Source: Eshraghiella sp964405265 (GTDB taxonomy: Bacteria > Bacillota > Clostridia > Lachnospirales > Lachnospiraceae). From it: a stretch of 64,000 nt of DNA. The position numbers and the translations under genes were made by a program. This document shows positions 52,955 through 61,609 of the stretch, piece after piece. Every line of letters starts with the position of its first letter. Positions within the stretch are counted from its first letter, which is position 1. The notes under the pieces are model-generated. The model was not told the origin of the DNA. It searched no databases and worked only from the letters and a program-made list of their open reading frames with translations. The stretch covers positions 123,680-187,679 of the forward strand of contig CAYONC010000002.1 of NCBI GenBank assembly GCA_964405265.1. Direction: 5' to 3'.

Positions 52955-53189
52955 ACATATACCTTCCATCCGGAAGTGCAAACACTTCAAGTGCTTCCGT
53001 AATATCCTCTTCTGAGTCAATGCCCTCTTCTTCCGCATATTTCCGGAGTTCTTCTTTTCCCTGAAATACTTCCGCCATGCAGTCATTCAGAAATTCCTCT
53101 GCTTCTTGCATTGTAGCAGCAACAGGTCTTGGAAATAATTTACACTGTTCCTTCAAAAATACTTCTGCACACATCCTGTCAATTTTCAT
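52941..53189 (-). CDS. Small acidic protein of unknown function
   Basis: An 82-residue, acidic, mostly helical protein (MQEAEEFLNDCMAEVFQGKE, YAEEEGIDSEEDITEALE), ending in a beta-like LPDGRYMYVEA. No domain is recognised, and there is no signal peptide or membrane segment. It follows maf by 3 bases and overlaps the PrsA-like gene by 14. It is likely real because of this tight spacing. Confidence 0.7.
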   Translation of the reverse strand: MKIDRMCAEVFLKEQCKLFPRPVAATMQEAEEFLNDCMAEVFQGKEELRKYAEEEGIDSEEDITEALEVFALPDGRYMYVEA

Positions 53190-53192
53190 ATT

Positions 53193-53786
53193 CTATCCTC
53201 CGATTATGTTCATTTTACGTGCTTCCTGCATAAGTGCCGATACAGGCAGTCCTACGACATTATTGTAATCACCTTCTATGTGCGATACATATTCACAGAA
53301 GCTTCCCTGAATGCCATATGCACCCGCTTTATCATCAGCTTCTCCGGATTCTGCATAAGCGGTTATTTCCTCATCCGTCATATGGTATACAAATACGCGT
53401 GTTTCACAGAAAAAAGTATTTATTACATCTTCTTTTTCACCATGATATATAATTGTAACTCCGGTATACACGCTGTGGCTTCTGCCCTCTATAAGCTTCA
53501 GCATTCTGACGGCATCAGCGGTATTCTCAGGCTTTCCGAGTATGCATCCGTCTGCCGCAACGACAGTGTCTGCTCCTATAATCACAGTATCATATTCACA
53601 TTTGCCTGCAACTTCTTCTGCTTTATCCGCCGACAGCTGCATTACGACCCTGCATGGTTCTTTTTCCGTTATTTTTTCTTCTCCGGTCGAAGGAATAATT
53701 TCAAATTCAAGACCTATTCTCTCAAGCAATTCCCTTCTTCTTGGTGAAGCTGATGCAAGTACTATTTTATGATTTCTTATGTCCAT
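53193..53786 (-). CDS. maf: Maf/YhdE-type nucleotide pyrophosphatase
   Basis: Maf hydrolyses nucleoside triphosphates, mainly dTTP, UTP and modified bases, to monophosphates, and is linked to septum control in Bacillus. The 197-residue protein begins IVLASASPRRRELLERIGLEFEI, the family loop. It has VIGADTVVAADGCILGKPENTADA, with RSHSVYTGV and GEADDKAGAYGIQG later. It is the first gene of a maf-orf82-prsA-like run, 8 bases after cysK. Confidence 0.95.
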   Translation of the reverse strand: MDIRNHKIVLASASPRRRELLERIGLEFEIIPSTGEEKITEKEPCRVVMQLSADKAEEVAGKCEYDTVIIGADTVVAADGCILGKPENTADAVRMLKLIEGRSHSVYTGVTIIYHGEKEDVINTFFCETRVFVYHMTDEEITAYAESGEADDKAGAYGIQGSFCEYVSHIEGDYNNVVGLPVSALMQEARKMNIIGG

Positions 53787-53794
53787 CTTTTCTC

Positions 53795-54724
53795 CTATTC
53801 TTCAAACAGCGGTGTACTAAAATATCGCTCAGCCGTATCAGGCAGGATGGTCACAACAGTCTTCCCCGGTCCTAATTTTTTTGCCATCCTTATGGCTGCG
53901 GCAACATTGGTTCCGCTTGATATTCCGCACATCAATCCTTCCTTACGTGCAAGATTCTGAGCCGTTTTTATCGCTTCATCATCTTCTATCACGCATATGT
54001 CGTCATATATATTAACATTAAGTATATCCGGAATGAGTCCGTCTCCTATTCCCATCTGCAGGTGTGTTCCTATTGAACCTCCTGACAGAATTGCCGCATT
54101 GACAGGCTCAACCGCCCATATCGTCATGTCCGGATTATGCTCTTTAAGCACCTCTCCGATTCCCGTTATGGTCCCGCCGGTTCCGATTCCGGAACAGAAG
54201 CCGTCAATTTTTCCTTCCGCATCATCAAGAATTTCCATTGCAGTGCTTATCCGGTGTATCATCGGATTTGCCGGATTGGCAAACTGCTGCGGAACAAATA
54301 CGTTCGGATCTTCTTCAGCCATTTTTAATGCCGTATTAAGACATTCATCTATGCATTTTCCTATGTCTCCGTCATCATGAACAAGAATGACCTCCGCCCC
54401 GTAATGTCTTACAAGAAGTCTCCGTTCCTCACTCACGGAATCCGGCATTATTATTATGGTTCTGTATCCCTTAACAGCTCCGATTAGTGCAAGACCAACA
54501 CCCTGGTTACCGCTCGTCGGTTCAACTATCACCGTATTGCCGTTAATCTTACCCTGACGTTCTGCTTCAAGTATCATGTTATATGCCGTTCTCGTCTTTA
54601 TTGAACCTCCGACATTAAGTCCTTCATATTTAACAAGAATTCTCGCACTGTTTTCGTCAGTCATATGCCTTAACCATACCAAAGGAGTCCTGCCTATTGC
54701 CTCCAAAATATTATTGTACATCAT
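53795..54724 (-). CDS. Cysteine synthase family PLP enzyme
   Basis: A 309-residue fold-type II PLP enzyme of the O-acetylserine sulfhydrylase group. The PLP lysine is K43 in LNVGGSIKTRTAYNM (CysK usually has N-P-G-x-S-x-K-D-R; here V replaces P and T replaces D). The substrate loop is PTSGNQGVGLAL, and the phosphate loop is GIGTGGTITGIGEVL. The C-terminal CGISSGTNVAAAI is typical. It probably makes cysteine from O-acetylserine and sulfide, but a cystathionine beta-synthase-like or other beta-replacement role cannot be ruled out because of the changes at the lysine. Confidence 0.85.
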   Translation of the reverse strand: MMYNNILEAIGRTPLVWLRHMTDENSARILVKYEGLNVGGSIKTRTAYNMILEAERQGKINGNTVIVEPTSGNQGVGLALIGAVKGYRTIIIMPDSVSEERRLLVRHYGAEVILVHDDGDIGKCIDECLNTALKMAEEDPNVFVPQQFANPANPMIHRISTAMEILDDAEGKIDGFCSGIGTGGTITGIGEVLKEHNPDMTIWAVEPVNAAILSGGSIGTHLQMGIGDGLIPDILNVNIYDDICVIEDDEAIKTAQNLARKEGLMCGISSGTNVAAAIRMAKKLGPGKTVVTILPDTAERYFSTPLFEE

Positions 54725-54761
54725 ATTTCTCCATTATCCGTTTATATTATTATATCGTACT

Positions 54762-56126
54762 CTATTTAAAGAAATTATACAGTCCCATAAAAAACAGGGC
54801 AATAATTATTACGGGAAGAACAAACGTCATATATCCCCGCATAAATTTTCTGACCTTTGCACCTTTACCCTGATTAGCTTCATTCATAAAATTATCCCAT
54901 CCCCAGCCTCTGCGGCTTACACAGAAAAGCACTATTACAAGCGAGCCTATCGGCAGAAACAGCTGTGATACGATAAAATCTTCCAAATCCATTATACCCG
55001 TCCCCGCACCAAACGGTGTAATTCCTTTAAGAAGGCTTGAGCCGAGTGCACACGGCAGTGACAGAATAAATACGAATATTCCGTTCATCAGGCAGGCTTT
55101 CTTCCTGCTCCAGTTAAACAACTCCATTGTTGATGACAAAATGCCTTCAAAGACGGCAAGCACCGTCGACAGAGCAGCAAACGACATGAATACAAAAAAC
55201 AGACTTCCCCACAGTCTTCCAAGCGGCATATTATTAAAAATATTAGGCAGTGTAATGAATACAAGCCCCGGGCCGCTGTCAACGTCCACACCGTACGCAA
55301 AGCACGCCGGGAAAATAATAAGTCCCGATGTAATTGCCACAAAGGTATCAAGAAGTGCCACATTAACCGCTTCACCCATCAGTGCCCTTTTCCGGTCTAT
55401 ATAACTTCCGAATATCGCCATTGCACACATACCGAGACTCAGCGTAAAAAATGACTGATTCAGTGCCGCCACAATTACATTTGCAAGTCCTACCGACTTA
55501 ACTTTTTCAACATCAGGCTTCAGATAGAATTTAAGTCCCTCTGCCGCTCCTTCCATGAAAAAGCTGTGTACCGCAAGTACCACCATTATTGCGAGGAGTG
55601 CAATCATCATCACTTTTGTGATTTTTTCAAGCCCCTTCTGCAGTCCGAGAGAGCATACGGCAAAACCCGCAGCAACGGCAATACCCATGTAAATGACATT
55701 TTTAACCCAGTCTCCCTTCACTGCCTCATAATATCCGCTGACTCCTGCCGAATCAAGTCCGGCAAGGTTTCCGCCGGCCGTTGATACGAAATAATATATC
55801 ATCCATCCTGTTACTGTTGTATAAAACATCATCAGAATGTAATTTCCGATGACTGACATTTTCCCGTGTATATGCCATTTGGTTCCTTCAGGTTCAAGTA
55901 CCTGATACATCGCCGCAGGGCTCTTTCCTGCTGCCCTTCCTATTGAAAATTCCATTGTCATGACCGGAATACCGATAATCAGCAGAAAGAACAGATATAT
56001 CAGTACAAATATTCCTCCTCCGTTCTGTCCTGCCACATACGGAAATTTCCAGACATTGCCTATTCCTATTGCACAGCCTGCACTAAGCAGTATAAATCCA
56101 AGCCTGCTGCCAAGTTTTTCTCTCAT
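54762..56126 (-). CDS. Neurotransmitter:sodium symporter (NSS/SNF) family transporter
   Basis: A 454-residue membrane protein with about 11 to 12 helices, of the LeuT family, which moves amino acids with Na+. The family start is LGFILLSAGCAIGIGNVWKFPYV, with the unwound helix 1 segment binding sodium and substrate. Later marks are ALNQSFFTLSLGMCAMAIFGSY (helix 6) and MSFAALSTVLAVFEG (helix 8). The start at ATG 56124-56126 (MREKLGSR) is favoured by a GAGGA 7 bases upstream over the ATG at 56132. The substrate is unknown. Confidence 0.92.
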   Translation of the reverse strand: MREKLGSRLGFILLSAGCAIGIGNVWKFPYVAGQNGGGIFVLIYLFFLLIIGIPVMTMEFSIGRAAGKSPAAMYQVLEPEGTKWHIHGKMSVIGNYILMMFYTTVTGWMIYYFVSTAGGNLAGLDSAGVSGYYEAVKGDWVKNVIYMGIAVAAGFAVCSLGLQKGLEKITKVMMIALLAIMVVLAVHSFFMEGAAEGLKFYLKPDVEKVKSVGLANVIVAALNQSFFTLSLGMCAMAIFGSYIDRKRALMGEAVNVALLDTFVAITSGLIIFPACFAYGVDVDSGPGLVFITLPNIFNNMPLGRLWGSLFFVFMSFAALSTVLAVFEGILSSTMELFNWSRKKACLMNGIFVFILSLPCALGSSLLKGITPFGAGTGIMDLEDFIVSQLFLPIGSLVIVLFCVSRRGWGWDNFMNEANQGKGAKVRKFMRGYMTFVLPVIIIALFFMGLYNFFK

Positions 56127-56161
56127 GATCATTCCTCTTACTTATTTTTGCACTTCTTTAG

Positions 56162-56190
56162 ATGATACCAACTTTTTAATTTTTTCTCAA
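56162..56190 (-). promoter_or_regulatory. Promoter for the NSS transporter
   Basis: TTGAGA (56185-56190), 17 bases and TATCAT (56162-56167) on the minus strand, about 36 bases before the start codon. It is back to back with the DUF1292 promoter. Confidence 0.65.
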
Positions 56191-56209
56191 CATATATTTC
56201 TTTTTTTAA

Positions 56210-56238
56210 TTGCCATATTACCTGTAATCTGATAAAAT
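56210..56238 (+). promoter_or_regulatory. Promoter for the DUF1292 gene
   Basis: TTGCCA (56210-56215), 17 bases and TAAAAT (56233-56238), 29 bases before the ATG. Confidence 0.75.
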
Positions 56239-56267
56239 TAATCCATAATTTTTTTGAAAAGGTGATA

Positions 56268-56579
56268 ATGAATATGGACAATGATGAAATCTTAGAAAGT
56301 ACTGTAACTCTAACGCTTGATGATGACGTTGAAGTTGAATGTGCCGTAATATCGGTTTATGAAGCTGCAGGCAGACAGTATATTGCTCTCCTCCCCCTTG
56401 GTACGGAAGAGGAAGACAACGGTGAGGTGTATCTGTACCGTTACGGTGAAGACGAGTCCGGCGAACCTGTCCTTGATAATATTGAGGATGACGAAGAATA
56501 TGAAATTGCCGCAGACGCTTTTGATGAGCAGCTCGACCTTGCTGAATATGATGAACTTGTTGACGAGGATGATTTATAA
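56268..56579 (+). CDS. DUF1292 family protein (YrzB-like)
   Basis: A 103-residue very acidic cytoplasmic protein of the DUF1292 family. The pattern is TVTLTLDDDVEVECAVISVYEAAGRQYIALLPL, then GEVYLYRYGEDESGEPVLDNIEDDEEYEIAADAFDE. The function of the family is unknown; its members often sit near ruvX or alaS in Firmicutes, which is not the case here. The start at ATG 56268 is favoured by an AAAAGG about 6 bases upstream; ATG 56274 is possible. It has its own promoter and terminator. Confidence 0.88.
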   Translation: MNMDNDEILESTVTLTLDDDVEVECAVISVYEAAGRQYIALLPLGTEEEDNGEVYLYRYGEDESGEPVLDNIEDDEEYEIAADAFDEQLDLAEYDELVDEDDL

Positions 56580-56607
56580 GAATGTGCTGTGGCACATTCT
56601 TATTATT
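56578..56607 (+). terminator. Terminator after the DUF1292 gene
   Basis: A perfect 10-bp stem AAGAATGTGC-TGTG-GCACATTCTT (56578-56601) starts at the stop codon and is followed by ATTATTTTATT. The T tract is broken by A bases, so some read-through into the esterase gene is likely. Confidence 0.8.
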
Positions 56608-56615
56608 TTATTATT

Positions 56616-57542
56616 ATGAATAAGAAAAAAAATTTTTTAATTTTGGGAATTATAGTTTTTTTATGTATACTGGTTCTTCCGGTTTCATATTTTCTCCGCA
56701 GAATTTCAAAAAACAGAATGATGTCATACAATGAGACATTTAACGATGCCGGTCTGTCCGATGATGTGGATAATAATCCGTATTTTCACAGGCAGCCCGG
56801 ATATTCATACAAATTTACCAAAACCATAAAGTATATGTCTTCCGTTACGGGTACAGAACGTAAAGCAAGGGTATTTCTTCCCGTGGGTTATTCGGATGAT
56901 AAGCAGTACCCTGTCCTGTATCTGCTTCACGGATACGGCGGCGGAAGAAACACCTGGCGCAACAAAAATGCACAGGTAATAATCCAGAACCTGTATTATT
57001 TTAAAAATGTCCCGGAAATGATTGTCGTCTGCCCGGATTGCGTGGTAGGAACAGATGTTGACAGTGACATAAGCTTTTATGAATCCATAAAGTATTTTGA
57101 CCTTACCGAACGCGAGCTTATTGACAGCCTGATGCCTTACGTTGAAGAAAATTTTCCCGTAAAAACAGGGCGCAGCAATACTGCCATTGCCGGTAACTCA
57201 ATGGGCGGCAGAAATGCTCTTGCCATTGCCTTTAACAATCAGGACAGATTCGGATATGTCGGTGCATTTTCCCCGGTATCACCCGTGTATTTGGAAAATC
57301 ATTCCGGTATTCCGTCTCTTACTGATGAACTTAAGATTGATGAAGAAACCGGACAGTTCAAGTACTTTCTGCTGTGTGTCGGCAGATCCGACCCGAAATG
57401 CGGCGATATAACCTATTATCTTCATGATTATCTTAACGGCAATAACGTACGGCATGAATTTTATGACGTGGAAGGCGGTCATGAGAACAAAGTATGGCAG
57501 AATGCCCTGTACAACTTCGTACAGCATATATTTACGGAATAG
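56616..57542 (+). CDS. Membrane-anchored esterase (enterochelin esterase/EsteraseD-like)
   Basis: A 308-residue alpha/beta hydrolase with one N-terminal transmembrane helix (about residues 6-27) and an outside catalytic domain. The domain has TERKARVFLPVGYSDDKQYPVLYLLHGYGGGRNTW, the nucleophile elbow GNSMGGRNAL, and a catalytic histidine in VEGGHENKVW. It resembles the Fes/IroE and feruloyl esterase family. The start is set at ATG 56616 (MNKKKNFLIL), since an earlier ATG lies inside the terminator hairpin. No clear Shine-Dalgarno precedes it. It probably depends on read-through, or is weakly expressed. Confidence 0.85.
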   Translation: MNKKKNFLILGIIVFLCILVLPVSYFLRRISKNRMMSYNETFNDAGLSDDVDNNPYFHRQPGYSYKFTKTIKYMSSVTGTERKARVFLPVGYSDDKQYPVLYLLHGYGGGRNTWRNKNAQVIIQNLYYFKNVPEMIVVCPDCVVGTDVDSDISFYESIKYFDLTERELIDSLMPYVEENFPVKTGRSNTAIAGNSMGGRNALAIAFNNQDRFGYVGAFSPVSPVYLENHSGIPSLTDELKIDEETGQFKYFLLCVGRSDPKCGDITYYLHDYLNGNNVRHEFYDVEGGHENKVWQNALYNFVQHIFTE

Positions 57543-57555
57543 TAACCAAGGCGGG

Positions 57556-57586
57556 GATTGTGCCGAATATGACACAATCTTTTTTT
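57556..57586 (+). terminator. Terminator after the esterase gene
   Basis: A 7-bp stem GATTGTG (57556-57562) with CACAATC (57573-57579), followed by TTTTTTT (57580-57586). From here to 57719 no gene or other signal is seen. Confidence 0.85.
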
Positions 57587-57719
57587 CGTACTGCTGTATT
57601 TTATCAGCTTCCCGTCAACCGTTTTCGGCATTTTCTTTAATCCAATGCGATTACAGTATTACCCTACCGCAAAAATCATCTCACCAAATTCTGCCTCACA
57701 TTTTGTAAAATCAATATTT

Positions 57720-58121
57720 TTAAAGTCGCTTCATAATTCTTTCAATCAACGTAACATCCGCCGGCAGCCACTCCACGGAATTCAATTCTTCTTTCTTCAA
57801 CCACTTGGCTGCCTCATGTTCTTTAAGTACCATATCGCCGGAAACAACCTCTGCCCAGAAACAATCCATGGAAAGATGAAATGTCGGATAATCAAACTCA
57901 ACCGTATCGATCAATTCTCCTACAAATATTTCAATATCAAGTTCTTCCTTTATCTCCCGCACAAGAGCCTCCTGTGGAGTTTCACTCTCCTCAATCTTTC
58001 CGCCCGGGAATTCCCAACCGTCTTTAAACTCTCCGTAACCTCTTTGTGTTGCAAAAATAATAGGTTCTCCCTTTTCATCTGTTGCTTTAATAATCGCTGC
58101 CACTACCCGTATTGTTTTCAT
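57720..58121 (-). CDS. MutT-like Nudix hydrolase
   Basis: A 133-residue Nudix hydrolase of the MutT type. The Nudix box runs from G41 to I63: GKIEESETPQEALVREIKEEL, with the final glycine replaced by D62. The start matches the (d)NTP pyrophosphohydrolase group (VVAAIIKATDE). It most likely cleaves 8-oxo-dGTP, dCTP or a similar nucleotide. Some Nudix enzymes cleave ADP-ribose or NAD, which is of interest because an ADP-ribosyltransferase-like gene lies upstream on the same strand. An AGGAGG is 7 bases before the ATG. It lies 63 bases after the helicase gene, with no terminator between, so it is probably in the same transcript. Confidence 0.88.
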   Translation of the reverse strand: MKTIRVVAAIIKATDEKGEPIIFATQRGYGEFKDGWEFPGGKIEESETPQEALVREIKEELDIEIFVGELIDTVEFDYPTFHLSMDCFWAEVVSGDMVLKEHEAAKWLKKEELNSVEWLPADVTLIERIMKRL

Positions 58122-58184
58122 GTAGTCCTCCTGTTATTGGAGGCAGAAATTTCATCTGCTTATGCAGACAGAGCATTTTGCCTC

Positions 58185-61172
58185 TTATTCATTTACAATA
58201 TATTCATATAAATCTTCTCGTACCGGTACATCCAGCAGCCATTCAATCTCAACTGCCGTCCTGTCTGTATTTGGCATAATGAATTCTTTCACCTTACCGC
58301 TTGCCTGCATATATCCCAGATAATAAAACTCTTTGGAAATCTTATCATCCTTGTTCTTGCGTACAAACAAATGAACTTGAATTCCTCTTTCAGATGCATG
58401 CAAAAAGTTTTGTACATCCTCTGACGCAATGTTTCTTCCTGACTTAGATATTGCAATCAGGCTGCTGTTGCTTGTGAAATGGTCTTCATATTTAATAAAA
58501 TCACTAATATTCTCTGACTTATCATAGTTAATAAACACCGGAAACGTTTTTGTCTTTTTATCATACTTATATCCGCCAATATTTAACGGAACTTCATTCG
58601 TTTCCCAGTTAAGCAATCGACACACATCCTCGTAGGTATACTTCTGATATAACACAAAATCTGTCCCCTTGTATGTATTGGAAAAATCACGTTCATAGCG
58701 GCTGATGCCAAATTCAATGAGTTCATTCAAAATGTCGCGAAAATCTCTATTAGCAAGCATCTTCTCAAATGATTTTGAAACATGATAATCCGTTCCACCG
58801 TCTTTTTCAATAAAAATACACTCTGCGTATGTATTCCTGCCCGCTCCTGCCGTGAACTCATTTGTCATAATATTTACAATGTTATCCTTCTGTTCTTCAC
58901 TCATTTGGATACCATAATCCATTCTAAGTTCTTTTTGTAATCCGGCAAACAGTTCTAATCTATGTGCATATACAAGCATTCTTTTAAAAAGTCGTAACTC
59001 TTGAATTCGTTTACCACCGGCAAGCTTTTTGGAAACAAATTCAATCACTTTTTCTTCCTCAGGTGCTAATCTAAGCTCATACTCTTTTTCATATTTTACG
59101 AGAAATTTATAATAGCTTCCCAGGCTATTATTATCAAAAATCCGTAAGACATCCATCTCTCCATAATCATCAAAATCTCTTAACCTTGGAATTCTGCCCA
59201 GCTTATTTTTCAGATTGGTATAGTTTTCTTTAATGAGCCTGATATCGCTGAAATTAGCATTATCCACTGCTGCAAATATACGTTTTCTACTAATTTCATC
59301 AAAATGAATCGTACTCGCCCCCGGAATTACTCTGCCGCCTTCCATCAAATATCTTCTGATGTTGTCCTTGTTATAACTGCGATCCCCCGATAGTGCAATC
59401 GGAATCATAAAGTTATTCTTATAATTGCCGATAAAATCAAGAATAACCACATATTCCTTCTCTGCCGATTTTCTAAGTCCACGCCCCAACTGCTGAATAA
59501 ATACAATTGGAGACTGTGTAGGACGAAGCATAATAACCTGATTTACTTCAACAATATCTGTACCTTCCGAAAATATATCCACGGTAATAATATAATCCAA
59601 ATAGTCGTCTGTCTCAGATCTGGCATCCATTGTCAAACGCTCAACCGCCTCTGTCCTTATTTCTTCTGAATCAGCACCACTTAATGCAACAGTTCTTAAG
59701 CCTTGCTCATTAAACTTTCCGGATAATTCTCTGGCTTCATCTATTCTGCTGCAAAAAATCAATCCTTTCACTCTATCACCGGAATATCCAAAATACGCCG
59801 CCTGCTCCATAACATATTTAACACGTTCATCGCTTGTTAAATATCTGAAATTTTCCGTCTGTTCCTCCTTAGAATTTTCCTCATCCGAAATCATCGACAA
59901 ATCCGTAATTCCAAAATAGTGGAATGGACATAGCAAATCCTCATCCATAGCTTGCTGCAAACGAATCTCGTAAGCAATATTGTGATCAAAAATTTCATAA
60001 ATATTGCTCTCTATATTGTCATCACGCTTGTCCGGTGTTGCCGTCATTCCCAACGTAAACTTCGGCTTGAAGTAATCCATCACTCTTTTATAACTTCCGG
60101 CACTGGTATGATGTGCCTCATCATAGATACATGCATCAAAGTAATCTCTTGGAAATCTCTCCAGACTCTCTTGCCTGCTCAATGTCTGGACTGTTGCAAA
60201 TACAAAATCTGCTTCATATTCATGCTTAATTCCGGAGACTAAGCCTGTCTTAACTCTGCTTCCGAATACTCTCTCAAAAGACACCTTCGCCTGTTGTGCA
60301 ATTTGATTTCTATGCACCAAAAACAGAACCCTTTTGAAGCCCAATTCTCTCATTGCAAAGGCAGATGCATAGGTTTTACCTGTACCCGTAGCAGAAATCA
60401 GCAATGCTTTGTCCACACCTTTATTTCTTAATTGCAGCAAATTATATATAAATGCCATTTGCATGGAGTTAGGCTGCAATTTATATGTTTCAACCGATGG
60501 AAGGTTTTCACTTTTTGCAATTTTTCTTTGTTCTGCAACCATTTTATCAAACAGTTGCTTTTCTTCATACTTTTTTCGGTATTCCCCAATAAACTCCATA
60601 TAAGGTTTTGTGTATTCCGTTGCATTCCAAAGCTTCTCGAATTCACCCAAAACAGTGCTTACCATTTCTCCTTTATTTATTGACACAAGTTTTGTATTCC
60701 ACTCCATATTTCGCGTCAATGCATCCTGAGTCAAATTGGAGCTTCCAATAATGAAACGGTATTCTTCACTTTTTTGAAAGATATATCCCTTAGTGTGGAA
60801 TCCGTTTCCTGCACGTTCCGTCTGATACATACGAAGTTCAATGTTTGAGAGACCGGCGATTGTATCTAATGCTATCGGATCACTAAAGCAAAGATAATCC
60901 GTAGTCATTATTCTGCCCGGCACACCTCTCCGTTCCAATTCCTGTAAAGTCTGTAAAAGCGGAGTAATACCGCCTCTTGTAATAAATGCCACACTAATCG
61001 CAAAGCTGTCGCATCTAAGTAATTCCTCTTCCAAGGCAGAAAACACTTTCTGTCCATTCTTACTGTCATTATATACAAGCTGCGGTCTGTATGCTAAATT
61101 AGAGTTAAAAGCACTATTGATAAATGCCGTGTTAAAACCACTTTGAAGTTCAGTTATATTATCTTTTATCAT
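58185..61172 (-). CDS. PLD-domain SF2 helicase with DUF3427
   Basis: A 995-residue protein in three parts. Residues about 40-200 form a phospholipase D-like nuclease domain with one HKD-type motif, HTKGYIFQ (126-133), and GSSNLT after it. Residues about 230-580 form an SF2 helicase: Walker A ATGTGKT (261-267), DEAH (351-354), TATP (377-380) and motif VI QQLGRGLR (560-567). The last 250 residues match DUF3427 (GGYKYDKKTKTFPVFINYDKSE and LFVRKNKDDKISKEFYYLGYM). Such proteins are found in accessory islands and are suspected to act in anti-phage defence or DNA processing; no activity is assigned here. The start overlaps the upstream gene by 4 bases (ATGA). The A+T-rich codon use differs from the core genes of the window. 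Confidence 0.9.
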   Translation of the reverse strand: MIKDNITELQSGFNTAFINSAFNSNLAYRPQLVYNDSKNGQKVFSALEEELLRCDSFAISVAFITRGGITPLLQTLQELERRGVPGRIMTTDYLCFSDPIALDTIAGLSNIELRMYQTERAGNGFHTKGYIFQKSEEYRFIIGSSNLTQDALTRNMEWNTKLVSINKGEMVSTVLGEFEKLWNATEYTKPYMEFIGEYRKKYEEKQLFDKMVAEQRKIAKSENLPSVETYKLQPNSMQMAFIYNLLQLRNKGVDKALLISATGTGKTYASAFAMRELGFKRVLFLVHRNQIAQQAKVSFERVFGSRVKTGLVSGIKHEYEADFVFATVQTLSRQESLERFPRDYFDACIYDEAHHTSAGSYKRVMDYFKPKFTLGMTATPDKRDDNIESNIYEIFDHNIAYEIRLQQAMDEDLLCPFHYFGITDLSMISDEENSKEEQTENFRYLTSDERVKYVMEQAAYFGYSGDRVKGLIFCSRIDEARELSGKFNEQGLRTVALSGADSEEIRTEAVERLTMDARSETDDYLDYIITVDIFSEGTDIVEVNQVIMLRPTQSPIVFIQQLGRGLRKSAEKEYVVILDFIGNYKNNFMIPIALSGDRSYNKDNIRRYLMEGGRVIPGASTIHFDEISRKRIFAAVDNANFSDIRLIKENYTNLKNKLGRIPRLRDFDDYGEMDVLRIFDNNSLGSYYKFLVKYEKEYELRLAPEEEKVIEFVSKKLAGGKRIQELRLFKRMLVYAHRLELFAGLQKELRMDYGIQMSEEQKDNIVNIMTNEFTAGAGRNTYAECIFIEKDGGTDYHVSKSFEKMLANRDFRDILNELIEFGISRYERDFSNTYKGTDFVLYQKYTYEDVCRLLNWETNEVPLNIGGYKYDKKTKTFPVFINYDKSENISDFIKYEDHFTSNSSLIAISKSGRNIASEDVQNFLHASERGIQVHLFVRKNKDDKISKEFYYLGYMQASGKVKEFIMPNTDRTAVEIEWLLDVPVREDLYEYIVNE

Positions 61173-61609
61173 CTTCTGTTCCTCATTTCCACCTTATTCT
61201 TCTGCCCATAAATCTCCTTCAAATCCTCAATCGCCACTTCCGGAGCCATCGTATGAAACATCAAATAATTTCGCTTCATTGTCTCCACCGGTGCCTGCTT
61301 ATAAATGGCTTTGCTGGATTCTTCCGTATAATAATGCCAGTATCTATAGATGTATCCGATCCAGTAAATCACATCTTTGGAATACACCTCACCATTTTCA
61401 TTTAGCTTTTCTCCTGCTGCCTCAACAACTTCTTCCAGCAGATATTCTTCTCCTGCCCACTGCATCCGGTTATACGTGGAATCCAAAGCCTTCGCTGTTT
61501 CTGAATTCATGAATGTCTTTATAAAGGCTGCACTTCCCAATTGCCTGTTTGCAGAAAGCTCAAACAATCTGCCTTGAATATCACACAATTTTAATTCTAA
61601 TTCATTCAT
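61169..61609 (-). CDS. 146-residue protein of unknown function in DUF3990-helicase operon
   Basis: A soluble, mostly helical protein with many aromatic residues (SKDVIYWIGYIYRYWHYY, MKRNYLMFHTMAPEVAIEDLKE). I do not recognise a domain, though the layout (start FELSANRQLGSAAFIKTFMNSETAKALD, a helical middle, then a tyrosine-rich section) is seen beside DUF3990 genes. It overlaps the DUF3990 gene and the helicase gene by 4 bases on each side. The position between a toxin-like ART gene and the helicase suggests an antitoxin or adaptor, but this is inference. Confidence 0.75.
   Translation of the reverse strand: MNELELKLCDIQGRLFELSANRQLGSAAFIKTFMNSETAKALDSTYNRMQWAGEEYLLEEVVEAAGEKLNENGEVYSKDVIYWIGYIYRYWHYYTEESSKAIYKQAPVETMKRNYLMFHTMAPEVAIEDLKEIYGQKNKVEMRNRR

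Noticed and set aside
57587..57719. Possible gene remnant between the esterase terminator and the Nudix gene.
   Set aside because: No open frame or family motif in either strand; treated as plain intergenic sequence.
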